A stretch of 64,000 nt of DNA from Talpa occidentalis (lineage: Eukaryota > Chordata > Mammalia > Eulipotyphla > Talpidae). A program made the translations under genes and the position numbers. The DNA lies in NCBI RefSeq assembly GCF_014898055.3, contig NW_023604295.1, positions 141,638,676 to 141,702,675 of the forward strand. Direction: 5' to 3'. Below are positions 48,521-59,460 of this stretch, in pieces. Every line of letters starts with the position of its first letter. Within the stretch, counting starts at the first letter, position 1. Below the pieces are notes generated by a model. That model saw only the letters and a list, made by a program, of their open reading frames with translations. It did not search any database and had not been told where the DNA came from.

Positions 48521-51419
48521 ATAATGCACATCTAAGTGAGCCACGTAAATCTCAGCCAAGGGCCAGCCAAGAGGACACTGGTCTTTGATGCCCATAAATC
48601 CAATTCCAGATGAATAAGGGACCCTAAACATTGTTGTGGATGGTTGAAATTAGGTTAATTGTTTGGTTTGAGCTGTGATTGTCAACACGGATTTCCCCAA
48701 TTATATGCATCAAGTAGTATAAATCACATTTATCTATACACTTTCGGTGCTAATCATATGCCTAACACAAAGTCAAGACTCAGAAAAGATTTGCTGAAGA
48801 CAGGAATGAATGACTATATGCTATATGTTAATGTTTACATCAACTCTCCAACTCAGAATTAGATGGTTATTTAAAGAGCTATTTGTCTTTGACGGGGCTG
48901 GAGATTTGGGAGATAGTTTTAAAAATCAGCTTTAATGAACTGCCATTGCCTTGCACAAGTGTGCGACTAGTATTCTGTGATAGTAAGCTGAAAAGTTTTT
49001 CTTTCCAGTACCAACTAACATAAAATTTAATCATGAAACAATGAACCTTGAATAGACCTGTTTAAGGTATATAAAACTAATCTGTTCTCATAGTTTTTCT
49101 CATTATGCCTTCCAGAGTTTATGAGGAAAATTTAATAGGCCTCTTTCTCTGTTACAAATATAAAGCAAAAAGCACAGAATAAATATTCCATGCAACAGTT
49201 TATAGCTTTGGTGACAATTATAGTTATGAGTCATACGCATATACATATGATTACCTCCCCTCTCCCCTTCAGTTCTTTAGCTCATATTTTTAATTCTATT
49301 CCTCATATTATGCAACACAGTAATAGAAGATTGTCAACAACATAGGGAGAAATACTAAGAAAACATTTTCCTGGGCATGTAGAAGAACTGTTCAGCGAAT
49401 GGTGCTTATCTGTAAACAGGCTGTGGGGCCCTAAGGGTCTATTTTGAAGTCAGCCAGACATGCAGGACCAGTCAGAGCCCATCCAGAAATCAGAACGTGG
49501 ATGGATGCATCTCACCAGCCACTGCAGGTGACTCCACATTAGCACACAAGCTGCAGGATGTCTGCTGCTGCCATTGCTGTTTTAAAGCAAAACGAAACTG
49601 GTGATTAGATATACAAAAACTCTCCTTCCTAAAGAACTTTCTTCCAAAGACATACTGAGGAGAGGATGCTCCAGCCATAAGCCAGTGTTTAAAACCTCCT
49701 GGCTGTGGTATTCGCGGCAAGATTAAAAAATCAGCCTCCCCAACCTTACCCCACCCCCCATGATCCTAGCAAGGACAGTGCTAAGAGCCATATCATCAAT
49801 ATGGGTTTAAGTGAAGACATTTAAATTGAGGTGGTATGAAGACAAGCTAAGCCTTCTGACATCCCAATATGCTGATCATTTTTCCTGTCTGGAATATCAT
49901 TACTCCCAGTGAAGCTGCTGGACAAATTAGAAAATTATTTCATCTACTCAGCACAGAGTTTTCAGTCTTCCTCTTACTGTATTAAATGTACATTTATGAA
50001 CATTCAGTAAATATCAAGCTGTCCATCAGATTTAAATTAAGAGTGGTATTGAGAAAGTATAGCATGTTTTTCTAACTATAGTTAATCATAGTTGTTCATC
50101 CAGCTTGTAGAGAATTAAGAGGCACAATTAATGTTGTTGATTGACTGATAAATGTTATGGAGGCAGAAATGAAGGCAACTTAATATACCCTAAGGGGTGG
50201 GGGGGTGTAGTTAAGATATTTTCTCTTTCTCCAGTCTTTCTATAGAGTCTTTATAAATGTTAAAAGCATTTTAAAACTCACTTAGCACATTGAATTTCAG
50301 AAATATTTAAAGTTTTCAAGAATTTGGGTTTTTCTGTGTTCTTTTTTACCATCTTTGCTAACACATTTTAAATTGCTAGCTGAATCTTTACTCCTTCATA
50401 TTATAGTACATATGTAATTACTGCAGTCTTCTTTTTTAAGGATGTGTTACAAGAAAGCATACAAAATCAACACATAGTTAGTACTTCTCTAGAAATGATT
50501 TGTCCTTAAATACATGATGCCTTAGAATTGTACAGTTGTTTTAAACCTTTGATGAATTCATTCCCTTTCAGCCCCTTGGAAAACAACTGAAATTACATAT
50601 ATTTTAATATCACTCTCTTTGAGTTATTTCACACTGAAATGTTCTTAGAAGTTATAAATTCACAACAATAAATGACTCTATCAACCCTAAAATATATGAC
50701 CATTAAACTACTTTTTTTTTTTTTGATTCATGAACTCATCAGACAATAACTGGAGGGCTGGTGCCATTAATATATCTTTAGTAAAAACACTAAAATCAAG
50801 GAATATGTTCAAAAAAAGCCATTAATGCAATTATGCTTCCATCTCAAATTTTTATGATTAGGTGCATGAACCAAGAAATAACTATCCTCCTTGTCATTAA
50901 TATCCCTGCCTAATGAAGTATATCTAAAGTATTACTTTACTTTTAATTCTCAGTTTATTTAATTTAGGGACCCAAACACGCAAACCCATGTTTGCATACA
51001 CACATTTCTACTTAGAGTGATTCATCACTGCCATCGTGGATACCTGTTCTACATCCTATTTAGTGTTTAATATCAAACATGTTGATTTTTGATATAAGAG
51101 CTGGGTAGCCCATATATAAATGCTCAATGGCAATGCCTGATGTTTGAAAAGTAAAAAGAGGAATGAATGATAGGGAACAGGACAGACTGCTGGGTGCCCT
51201 GGAGGCTGGTGAGCCTCCCATGATCTGAATGAGGCAGGGGCATAACATGGATCTTGACCTCTGCAATGGACAAAATACACTCAGTCTTTGCTCTGAAAAT
51301 CTTTAATTCTTCTGTATGGCTTCTAGAGAATTTCTTAAATCACATAAAATGCACATTTAACTGGCACAAGCATGCTCATATATTCTCCGGCCCTTACAGA
51401 ATTGAGTCTAAACTCCTTT
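48521..51419. other. Unique non-coding DNA
   Basis: No repeat or gene assigned. T run at 50711-50724. The minus-strand frames of 68-76 codons at 49490 and 51056 lack known domains. Confidence 0.4.
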
Positions 51420-51517
51420 TGTTATAGGACAGGGAGAGGGGCAGCCCAAAACCCCGCAAACCTGCCTATTCTAAATGGGTTCTGCCATCCGCCGCATCAA
51501 CACAAAACATAGGAGAC

Positions 51518-51539
51518 TTTAATGGGAAGGAACTTTAAT
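51518..51539 (-). promoter_or_regulatory. Possible LTR poly(A) signals
   Basis: Two ATTAAA hexamers on the minus strand (plus-strand TTTAAT at 51518-51523 and 51534-51539). The second is also present in the copy at 58867. Confidence 0.5.
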
Positions 51540-51638
51540 TAAACTAGGAAACAACACAGGTAAGGCAAAGAGTCTAGTTTCTAAATGAAGCACCCAAAGT
51601 TACCCATCCCCTCATGGGTAAAAGTCCATCCATATGGG

Positions 51639-51643
51639 ATTGG
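51639..51643 (-). promoter_or_regulatory. CCAAT box in LTR
   Basis: ATTGG on the plus strand (CCAAT on minus) is kept in both copies of this LTR (also 59085-59089). No clear TATA box follows. Confidence 0.4.
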
Positions 51644-52011
51644 CCCAGAACAAGGCCCCAAAGCCTGCCACAAGTCTAAAGCATCTTCCAGTGGGGACCC
51701 ACAGAAAAGGGTCACAAACAACCAGACAAGCCCGGAAGGAAAAGAGCAAAATCAACATCAAGATAAAAGCTGCCATTGTCACCTCCCCACGGGTCTCACC
51801 CACATCTGTGTCACCCAGTCCACGACCAAAAGACAAGCGCAGTTTCTTCACGTGTCTCTAGGCTCCATGCGCCTCCTCCAGGTCTCCTTGCTCCATCCTG
51901 CTTCCTTCCTCCGTCTCTTCCTGCAGCTTCTTCTCTTCCTGCTCAGCTCCACCCTTCCTTGGGTGGGGCAGGGAACCTCCCCCTTTCCTGGGGACCACCC
52001 TGTTGCACTTT

Positions 52012-53541
52012 GTAAGATGTCTATGAATTGACCCTATTTACTTCTCAGCCCTTGTCCTGACACTAGCTCTGCCCATACCATGCTTACTGCCAAAAAGAGA
52101 AGCTGTGCTCTCGCTGCTTAGCTTGTTGGGGAGACAACTGCTCTCTTCACACACTGGGTCTGTGAGAAGGCTCAGCTCATGCCTCAGACCCCAGGATCAG
52201 ACTAGAGGTCTCCCACATGCCTCTGCTTCAATCTCTGTAGACTCCGTCTTAATCTCAATAATTTATCAGAACATTTTGTTAAAGTGTTTGCGTCCCTCGC
52301 TAGACTATAAGCGCCTCAATGTCAGAGTCTATGTCTTATCCAAACCTTTCTATTGCCTATACCTTCTTTGGCATATAAGTTAGACCAGTTCCTGGTTCCC
52401 AGTATGTACTCAGTTAATTATGATCTTAAACCATCACTCAGCCTCAAAGAGAGATAAGGCCTATTTCCATGTCACTCAACTTACGTACAATTATATTCCT
52501 TCTGCTTTGTGGTTACCTATATGATCAAATTTGATTTCCTCAATCAAATGATCCCTTTGGTTTCTGAGAACCAAAACAAAGAGAAAGGAAGGAATCTGTG
52601 GGGTCATCAGTTCAAACAGAGGTCAGGTCAGATCCGTTCCGCCTTCCTCTTTGACCTTCTACCCTATCTCTTCCCTCTTCACTGTGCCCCCAAGTCATGA
52701 AGTCCAAGGGAAGATGAAGTTGCCAGAAATGTCTAGGGCCCTGATAACTACTCTCCCTTGAGGCATGACAGAGGCTTCATCACAGACATTTACCCACGCA
52801 GGCTCACACGCCTCCCAGCATGCCAAGAATTACACTCCGTGGCAGTTGCAGTTTGGAAACTACGCCTACCTAGAAACATTTTGAAATGCCAAGTTGTTTT
52901 AAACTTGTATGATTAATTCAAATAATAACCTTTCACTAATACCATCAGCTCTTGATTGTTCACAAGCCATTATGAAAGGTGTGAGCTCCCTGCTTGTCAT
53001 CCCATCCCCCAACCCCCTCTGGGCTCTTTGGCGGCTCTGCCAGAGGGAGGATCCTGAAAACAAAGAACTGCAACTTAAAATCAATCCATTGTTCCACATG
53101 TTTTCTGCTCTGAAAAAGATTCCGTAGAGAAAAATACGGTTGGGGAACTAGAGTGGAATTATCTGTACTCTGCCTACTGCTGATCCCAGTGCAAATGGAG
53201 TCCAAAGGTACAAAGGTAATGTTAAAAAAACAAACAAACAGCTCTTATCAGTAGCCACAATAGCCCTGTAATTATTTTAACATTTGATCTATTTTTATTT
53301 CTAAGTAAATTGTAGAAGTCCTTTGTAAGATTCTTCTAAAATTTTATTTTCTAAAGAGGGCATCCATACTCTGTGGTCCAGAGTCACTGACATTTGAAAC
53401 ATATTGACTTGGGTTCAGAGTTTCCTGAATAATTGATCCTTTACCTAGAAGAATAACCCAGTGTTAAAACAAAAGGAGATCTGGACCTTACCTGGGCCCT
53501 TCCTCTCTTAAAGGGAAAAAACAGAATCTCCCCAAACCATA
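52012..53541. other. Unique non-coding DNA
   Basis: No repeat or gene is recognised. GC is somewhat higher at 52600-53060. Confidence 0.4.
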
Positions 53542-53689
53542 TGTTACAGGACAACCCAAATGTGAAATGGGTTGGCCTGAGGGTGGTTTTCACCCATGCT
53601 TAAAAAAAGAAATAAGGAGATCCTACTGCAGACACACACTAAAGGTTAATATAAAGTTTTTTTTTTTTTTTAAAAAGGGGAAATGAAGA
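53542..53689 (-). mobile_element. Outer solo LTR (463-bp family), first part
   Basis: Begins TGTTACAGGACAACCC and breaks at the inner LTR. It contains a T run of about 16 (53657-53671). It continues at 54157, and the two parts together give about 463 bp. The outer flanks CATA (53538-53541) and CACA (54472-54475) form a 4-bp duplication with one mismatch. Confidence 0.85.
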
Positions 53690-53806
53690 TGTTACAGGGC
53701 AACCCCGATATAAAACGGGGTGCCTGACTGTGGGTCCTCACCCACGCGCTTAAAAGGGACTTATTAATACTCAACTACAGGCACACATGAAAGGTTAATA
53801 AAAGTT

Positions 53807-53812
53807 TTATTT
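53807..53812 (-). promoter_or_regulatory. LTR poly(A) signal AATAAA
   Basis: TTTATT on the plus strand. It lies about 120 bp from the presumed U5 end of the inner LTR and downstream of its TATA box. Confidence 0.7.
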
Positions 53813-53986
53813 ACAAGGGAAGGGGAAATGAGGAAATGTACAACTCAGAGAGAAAAGAGGGAGATAAAGTCTTAAATGCGTCCTACCCGTTCTGCTGACC
53901 TGGAATCCCAATGGCACACAGAGAGCTGGCGGAGAGCCAAGCGCCGTTGAAGCCAAGAGAGAGAGACCCAAGGCCCACATGTCTGG

Positions 53987-53993
53987 TTTTATA
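53987..53993 (-). promoter_or_regulatory. LTR TATA box TATAAAA
   Basis: TTTTATA on the plus strand inside the inner LTR. The corresponding place in the outer copy (around 54280) no longer reads as a TATA box. Confidence 0.65.
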
Positions 53994-54156
53994 CCAAACC
54001 TGGCTGCTTAACTCTGCCCTCAGGTCCCAGCAACCCTCCCTTTGGTGATGATGGGGTTTGTCATTTCCAGAGTCTTGATGGCTTTGGTCTGAGTGGGGGT
54101 GGAGTCCACAAAGCCTGTATGGGATTAGCTCAGGACATCCTTCCCCCTAACAAAGA

Positions 54157-54471
54157 GAGGAATAACTCAGGGAGAAAGAGAGAGAGAAATCGGTGAATGT
54201 GTCCTACCAATTCCACTGAACTGGGACCCCAAGAGCATGATGAAGGCTGGTGGAAAACCAACACCCCAGACCCACATGTCTCAGATTAGGCACCATGCCT
54301 GACCTGACTGCCTAAATCCACCCTTCCACCCCAGCAACCCTCCCTTCCATGGTGATGACATTATGGGATTTGGAGTCCTTGGTGTCTTGGATCTCTTTGG
54401 CCTGGGGTGGGGGTGGGGTCCATAAAATCTGAGTTTGTGGAGTTCGTTCAGGACATCCTCTCCCCCCAACA
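54157..54471 (-). mobile_element. Outer solo LTR (463-bp family), second part
   Basis: Resumes after the AAGA duplication and ends CATCCTCTCCCCCCAACA. It aligns by eye with the inner LTR along its length (for example CCCAGCAACCCTCCCTT in both) but is clearly more diverged. This agrees with being the older, host element. Confidence 0.85.
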
Positions 54472-54475
54472 CACA

Positions 54476-57400
54476 TGCCTCTGCCTTGGTGCTCAGCCAT
54501 ACTGGGTGGGCAGGAGCACTCACTGGCAGAACTGGCATGGAGACCAATGTCTCTTCATTTCTGCTCGGAATGAATATTGCAGAATCAGCTGCATTATAGT
54601 CTTCTGACCAATACATGAAATTTATGCAACATTATATTATCCGTAATTGTTTCTCACTTCTTATCAACATCTTTGAAAAACACTATCTTTCCTTGGGAAA
54701 ATACCGCGTATTTATTCATGTCTTTTACAGGGAATGAATTGTACAGGTGCAGTTTGGGCAATTATTATGACTCTTTCCTCAGACTCTTTTCTGCTTTACT
54801 CATCATGCTCACTAGGGAACAGCCATTCCGTCTTCACTCTTTCTTTTATACCCAGGCTTCCATATATTATGTTGGAATCATAAATAGATTCTGAGGCTCC
54901 CCACATGTCCGGCTCATCAGGTGTTAGAGCAAATGTTAATGTTAGTATCCTTGTTCTTTTGGAAAAATGATGACGTGCTAAAATGCTAGCAAGTTGAAAA
55001 TGCTTAGATATGCAGAACTAAATATTTTTTGCAAGGATAGCTCTCTCTTTAAATATTATCCATAGCACTTTTATTCCCTACATCTATCTGGCAGTAATTT
55101 TCCAAGAGAAATATAAATCCTAAAATGAATTCATTTGTTTCATTGGTTGTTCTAAAGAAAAAAAAAAAATTAAGACCTAATGGAAACACAAATGCTATGG
55201 AAAGTTCTGTTTTACTTTATGAAGAAACCTTTGCTCGAACCATTATCAGCAGGAAATTCTCCACTGATGAGGGATAGCAGTAATTAGCCATTGTTTTTCT
55301 CTTCTATGGAATCATCTATAATTTCTTCTCTTAGTTCAGTAGGTACAATACATATTAGGTTCCATCTTTTCCTTAGATATTTTAAAATATAGTAAGATGA
55401 TCTTCTTCCAGTTAATATACATGAGAGTGGGAATTATTCTCAATTTTATTTTTCTCAATTATTCTCAAAACTCTCTCACACTCCCTAATTGTTGGAATGG
55501 TAAGAACATGTCCCTCTGTATATCCCAATACACTTTGTCAAGGTCGATGGAGAAAACATGCTGGTTCTCCTATTTCAAAATTGGGTTTAATTCCAGGTCT
55601 GTCTCTATAGCAGACACTGGAGAAGTGAATAATCTGGAACATTCTGAGGGCAGGATTTGCCCTCGTGGATGTATATTACTAGAGCCATATCAAGAACTGC
55701 AATTTTTTGGTGCTTGGCTGTAAAGACGTCAGGGGCAATTGGCGCACCCAACCTTTCTATGGAGCTGATTTTATGACAATGCACCTAGGAACACTTTACC
55801 TCCCACAGGCTGATTTACAGGAGAATGAAAATGTCCTCCCACTTCAACACCTGGCACCAGGAATGATGCTTATATTTAAACTCTTTAGTTTTTAGTGATT
55901 GTACTTGTCTTTTATAAACAAAATCCAAAGTCCTATTTTCAAGACTTTATGAAATGTGGTTAGTGATTTTCTTTACTAAAGACTCATATTTATGGACCAA
56001 GTACTTACGATGATTTCAGTGTCTACATGTATGTTGGCTAAGAAGGGTTTTCTTCGTATTTGGATTACTACAGAAATATTCAAGCAGCTTCAAGTAATAC
56101 TGTTTGGTTGGCCCCGTTGCTGTCACTTTCTTTTCCAAATTGGGGCAAGAGGCGGTAAAGACAGGACAGGACTATGATTGGTCCAAGCAGAGCCAATTGG
56201 AAGACTTTGTCCAGAAAGTTCCAGTGAACCTGCCAAACCAAACGGCAGACTAATGAATGTCCTAAAATCACCATCACTCCCCAATTTCATGTTTTAGCAA
56301 GATAATAAAAACATGAGTAGAGAAAAATCTATGATCTTACATGATGGAACTTCAAGGAAATATTCCCCCCATTCCATTTCTGTGCATGAAAACGGCAAAA
56401 CCCTTCACGAAGATGGGCTTAGAAAAAAACATCTCCCAGTTCTTACTTCTAAACACAGTCATAGTGAAGACTTATTTATTTGAATTTCCAAAGAATGAAC
56501 AAAATGCATTCTTTTTAATGTTTCCCTGCTGCTCCTGAAAATAAATGACCCTGCCAAGATGTGCAATGGCGCTATCCATACCCGTGATAGGTGCTTTGTT
56601 GAACTGCCTCACTTGCTGGTATAATTTCCAGGAGTTAGGCTTCTAGGCATAAAATATTCTATGTTTGTCCTGAATATTTTGCAGTGTGAGACAAGCTGGG
56701 TACAATTTATGCTTCAGTGTGTCCTACAGCAACTGAGATGTCATATTGCACAATGCTGAAGGTAAATCCACAGTAATTCATTGTATACCTTCAGAGTGGG
56801 TCACTTTTACCTTTAATGTTGTTAAATGGTTCCTTTACCTCTGAGGGATTATTTGCATATATTTAACAGAATGCAGACCTGGCCACATTTGTTTCTAATG
56901 TCTAATTAAATGTGAAGGAACCTTGACTCTAATATTATGCTTTAAATTTAACTCTGGTGAACTGTGACTGAAAATGATATTACAGTCTATTAGGTATGAT
57001 CTGGAAAAATAAGCATGTAATTTGTAGTATTATTATTACAACCCTTTTTACTGCATATGTTTCAGACGCTATTATAAAATGAATGTCACAACCATTACAA
57101 TTTTGACATTTTAAATGAAACTGGATGAGGAGTCATAAAATTTAAATAAAAGAATATTCCATACTATTAAAGTTAAGGCCTATTCATTTCCCCATAAACT
57201 TGAAAGTCTGTATTTAATCTGTTTAGCTAGTTAACTAATCGGTTTTTGTTAATGCTGTGGCAGATAATTTTGCGTGGTATATGAAGCACTTCTTATTTAG
57301 TGAAGATTAACCATTAAAGTTTAATTGGCATTCACAATTTAACAATAATCTCCTGTACAACAGGCTTGCATTTGCGATTTTTAAGTGTTACAAGAAAATA

Positions 57401-58021
57401 GGCGAACATCAGTTTTTGAAGGTTCCCCAAAGTTTCTTAGGTGACAGTTGTCCCAGAAATAATGCTATTTTCAGTTTCATTTTTTCAACTTTCATATTGA
57501 AGCACTCAAAGAAGTTTCTAGAAATGTCCTGAGGTGATGACTGGGGGCAACATTGTTTTTGTGCAGGAAATGCAGAAACAATAGATGAAAAAAGAATTGC
57601 GGAGGCTGGCTAGGTGTGCTCAGTGAGTGGTGTGTGTTTGGAGGAATAAGATTGACCTGATTCCTTCTTATAGGGATAAGCACTATCACTGAATTAGACA
57701 GGGAACAGCCGAGGGGGAAGGAGGAAGTGAGAAGACTCAGATTATCTTAATAAACTTCAATCAAGAGATGTTTTTGCAGCACCTACTACACACTCTGGCG
57801 ATATGACCGGTGCCCAAAAAAGTTATCTTTCTCACATAAGTGTTGGTGGATATTTTTATGCACTGTGATGAGTAATTTGAAACTGAAACAACAAAAATGC
57901 AGTTTGGAACATGACCCTTCCGTTAATTATTTGAGCCACACTTCTTTGCTAAAACAGATCATAGTTTTCAAGTATTGGAAGACTATTTCCTCAGGTTTTT
58001 TGATATTCAAAATATTAAACT
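54476..58021. other. Unique DNA; candidate conserved block 56690-57400
   Basis: No repeat is assigned. 56080-56240 has paired CCAAT-type motifs and may be an ancient repeat. 56690-57400 is repeat-free with many TAATTA/TTTAAT-like motifs. The 108-codon frame at 55397 has no known domain. Confidence 0.4.
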
Positions 58022-58030
58022 CAGTATCAT

Positions 58031-58298
58031 GGTTTTTTTTAAAGATTTATTTTATTTATACAAGAACTGGGGTACAGGCCAGATGTGCGGGAGGGTGAGA
58101 GGATTCAACAGAGACAGAGTGGGGAATAGAACAGGAAGACTGATGAAATACACTGCTGAGAGGAGCAGTGGGTGAGACAGGAGAGGTCTGCTCCACCATG
58201 TGGGCTGCTCCATGGCTGGCGGGGATCGAACTGGCACTGCAGAGGCTACGGACAGCTTCACAGAACTGCGCTCAACTACCTGCACCATCAGGGAGGCC
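58031..58298 (-). mobile_element. tRNA-derived SINE, older subfamily
   Basis: Complete minus-strand copy from TAAAGATTTATTTTATTTAT to a head ending CACCATCAGGGAGGCC. The flanking duplication CAGTATCAT lies at 58022-58030 and 58299-58307. Confidence 0.92.
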
Positions 58299-58429
58299 CA
58301 GTATCATCTTAAGGTAGATCAAGCATAATCTGTTATTCATCTTAAATCCAGATGATCAATTAAGAGTGTAGTTCAAACCCTGTCTAGCAGTATTTTCCAA
58401 TTTTCATAGTGTAAATTCCTCCATCCTGG

Positions 58430-58489
58430 TTGATCCTTAATGCTATCAGCGTGGAAGTATGATTGATCCTTAATGCTATCAGCGTGGAA
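58430..58489. repeat. Tandem duplication, 33-bp period
   Basis: A 27-bp segment starting TTGATCCTTAATGCTATCAG occurs at 58430-58456 and again, identical, at 58463-58489, separated by 6 bp. Confidence 0.92.
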
Positions 58490-58499
58490 TGTGGAAGTA

Positions 58500-58866
58500 G
58501 AAAGAGATTCTTAGAGTTGCCACCATAATCTAGGATTATACCATGCAGAGTATTGATATAGGTAATCAATCTTAAGAGCTTAGAGAGAAGTAAGCAATAC
58601 TACTACACTAATGAAGTGATGAGTTTTGAGTAATTGCTTTTGTATTTAATGTTGTTTAGTTTTACATATATAGTTTCATTGTTTAATCATCTTTGTGTGT
58701 AACATCTGGTTCACAAAATCCTGGTAATTTAGTAATCTACATTAAGTATCTAGGATAAGTCAGTTAACCCCTTCTGCTATGTAGAGAAAGGCATTTGAGA
58801 GGCAAGAGTAGAAACTTGAAGCTCTGATGATCGTCTGAAATAAAGAAAGAGAAATGGTGATGGCTT
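58500..58866. other. Unique non-coding DNA
   Basis: Nothing recognised. Confidence 0.35.
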
Positions 58867-59460
58867 TGTTACAGGGCAGGGAGAGGGGCAGCCCAGACCC
58901 CGCAAACCTGCCTGCTCTAAATTGGTTCTGCCATCCGCTGCATCAACACAAAACATATGAGACTTTTATGGGAAGGAACTTTAATACAACTAGGAAACAA
59001 TACAGGAAAGGCAAAGAATCTAGTTTCTAAATGAAGTACCCAAAGTTACCCGTCCCCTCGTGGGTAAAAGTCCACCCAAGCAGGATTGGCCCAGAGCAAA
59101 GCCCCAAAGCCTGTCACAAGTCTAAAGCATCCTCCATGGGGACCCGCAGAAAAGGGTCAGAAGCAACCAGACAAGTCTGGAAGGAAAAATGCAAAATCAA
59201 AATCAAGACAAAAACCGCCATTGTCAGCTCCCCCCGGGTCTCTCACCCACATCTGTGTCACCCAGTCCATGACCAAAAGGCAAGTGTAGTTTCTTCATGT
59301 GTCTCTTGGCTCCATGTGCCTCCTCCAGGTCTCCTTCTGGCTCTCCATCCTGCTTCTCGGTCTCCTCTGCAGCTTCTTCTCTGTCTGCTCAGATCCACCC
59401 TCCTTTGGGTAGGGCAGAGAACCTGGAACCTCCCCCTTTCCTGGGGACCACCCTGTTACA
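58867..59460 (-). mobile_element. Solo LTR, ~590-bp ERV family, copy 2
   Basis: 594 bp from TGTTACAGGGCAGGGAGAGG to ACCACCCTGTTACA, matching the LTR at 51420 along its whole length. The flanks GCTT (58863-58866) and GCTA (59461-59464) form a 4-bp duplication with one mismatch. Counted by eye, about one position in ten differs from copy 1 over the first 100 bp. The 144-codon frame inside matches the frame of copy 1 only because both are LTR sequence. Confidence 0.87.

Larger units (their letters stand above)
51420..52007 (-). mobile_element. Solo LTR, ~590-bp ERV family, copy 1
   Basis: 588 bp bounded by TG...CA: it begins TGTTATAGGACAGGGAGAGG and ends ACCACCCTGTTGCA. An exact 4-bp duplication CTTT flanks it (51416-51419 and 52008-52011), as for gammaretrovirus-like class I ERVs. 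Orientation is inferred from ATTAAA signals near the presumed 3' side and a CCAAT box, both on the minus strand. No viral genes adjoin. The 148-codon frame inside is not a gene. Confidence 0.85.
53690..54152 (-). mobile_element. Inner solo LTR (463-bp family) nested in a relative
   Basis: 463 bp running from TGTTACAGGGCAACCCCGAT to CATCCTTCCCCCTAACA. A perfect 4-bp duplication AAGA (53686-53689 and 54153-54156) marks insertion into the outer LTR. On the minus strand it keeps a TATAAAA box and, about 175 bp further on, AATAAA, in the order expected of a working LTR. No retroviral coding sequence adjoins it. Confidence 0.9.

Noticed and set aside
51585..52031. 148-codon open frame, the longest in the window
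   Set aside because: It lies almost wholly inside the LTR at 51420-52007, on the strand opposite the inferred LTR direction, runs past its edge into flanking DNA and shows no domain.
51420..59460. A provirus with two LTRs enclosing viral genes
   Set aside because: No gag, pol or env-like frame lies between them, and the 4-bp flanks of the two LTRs differ.
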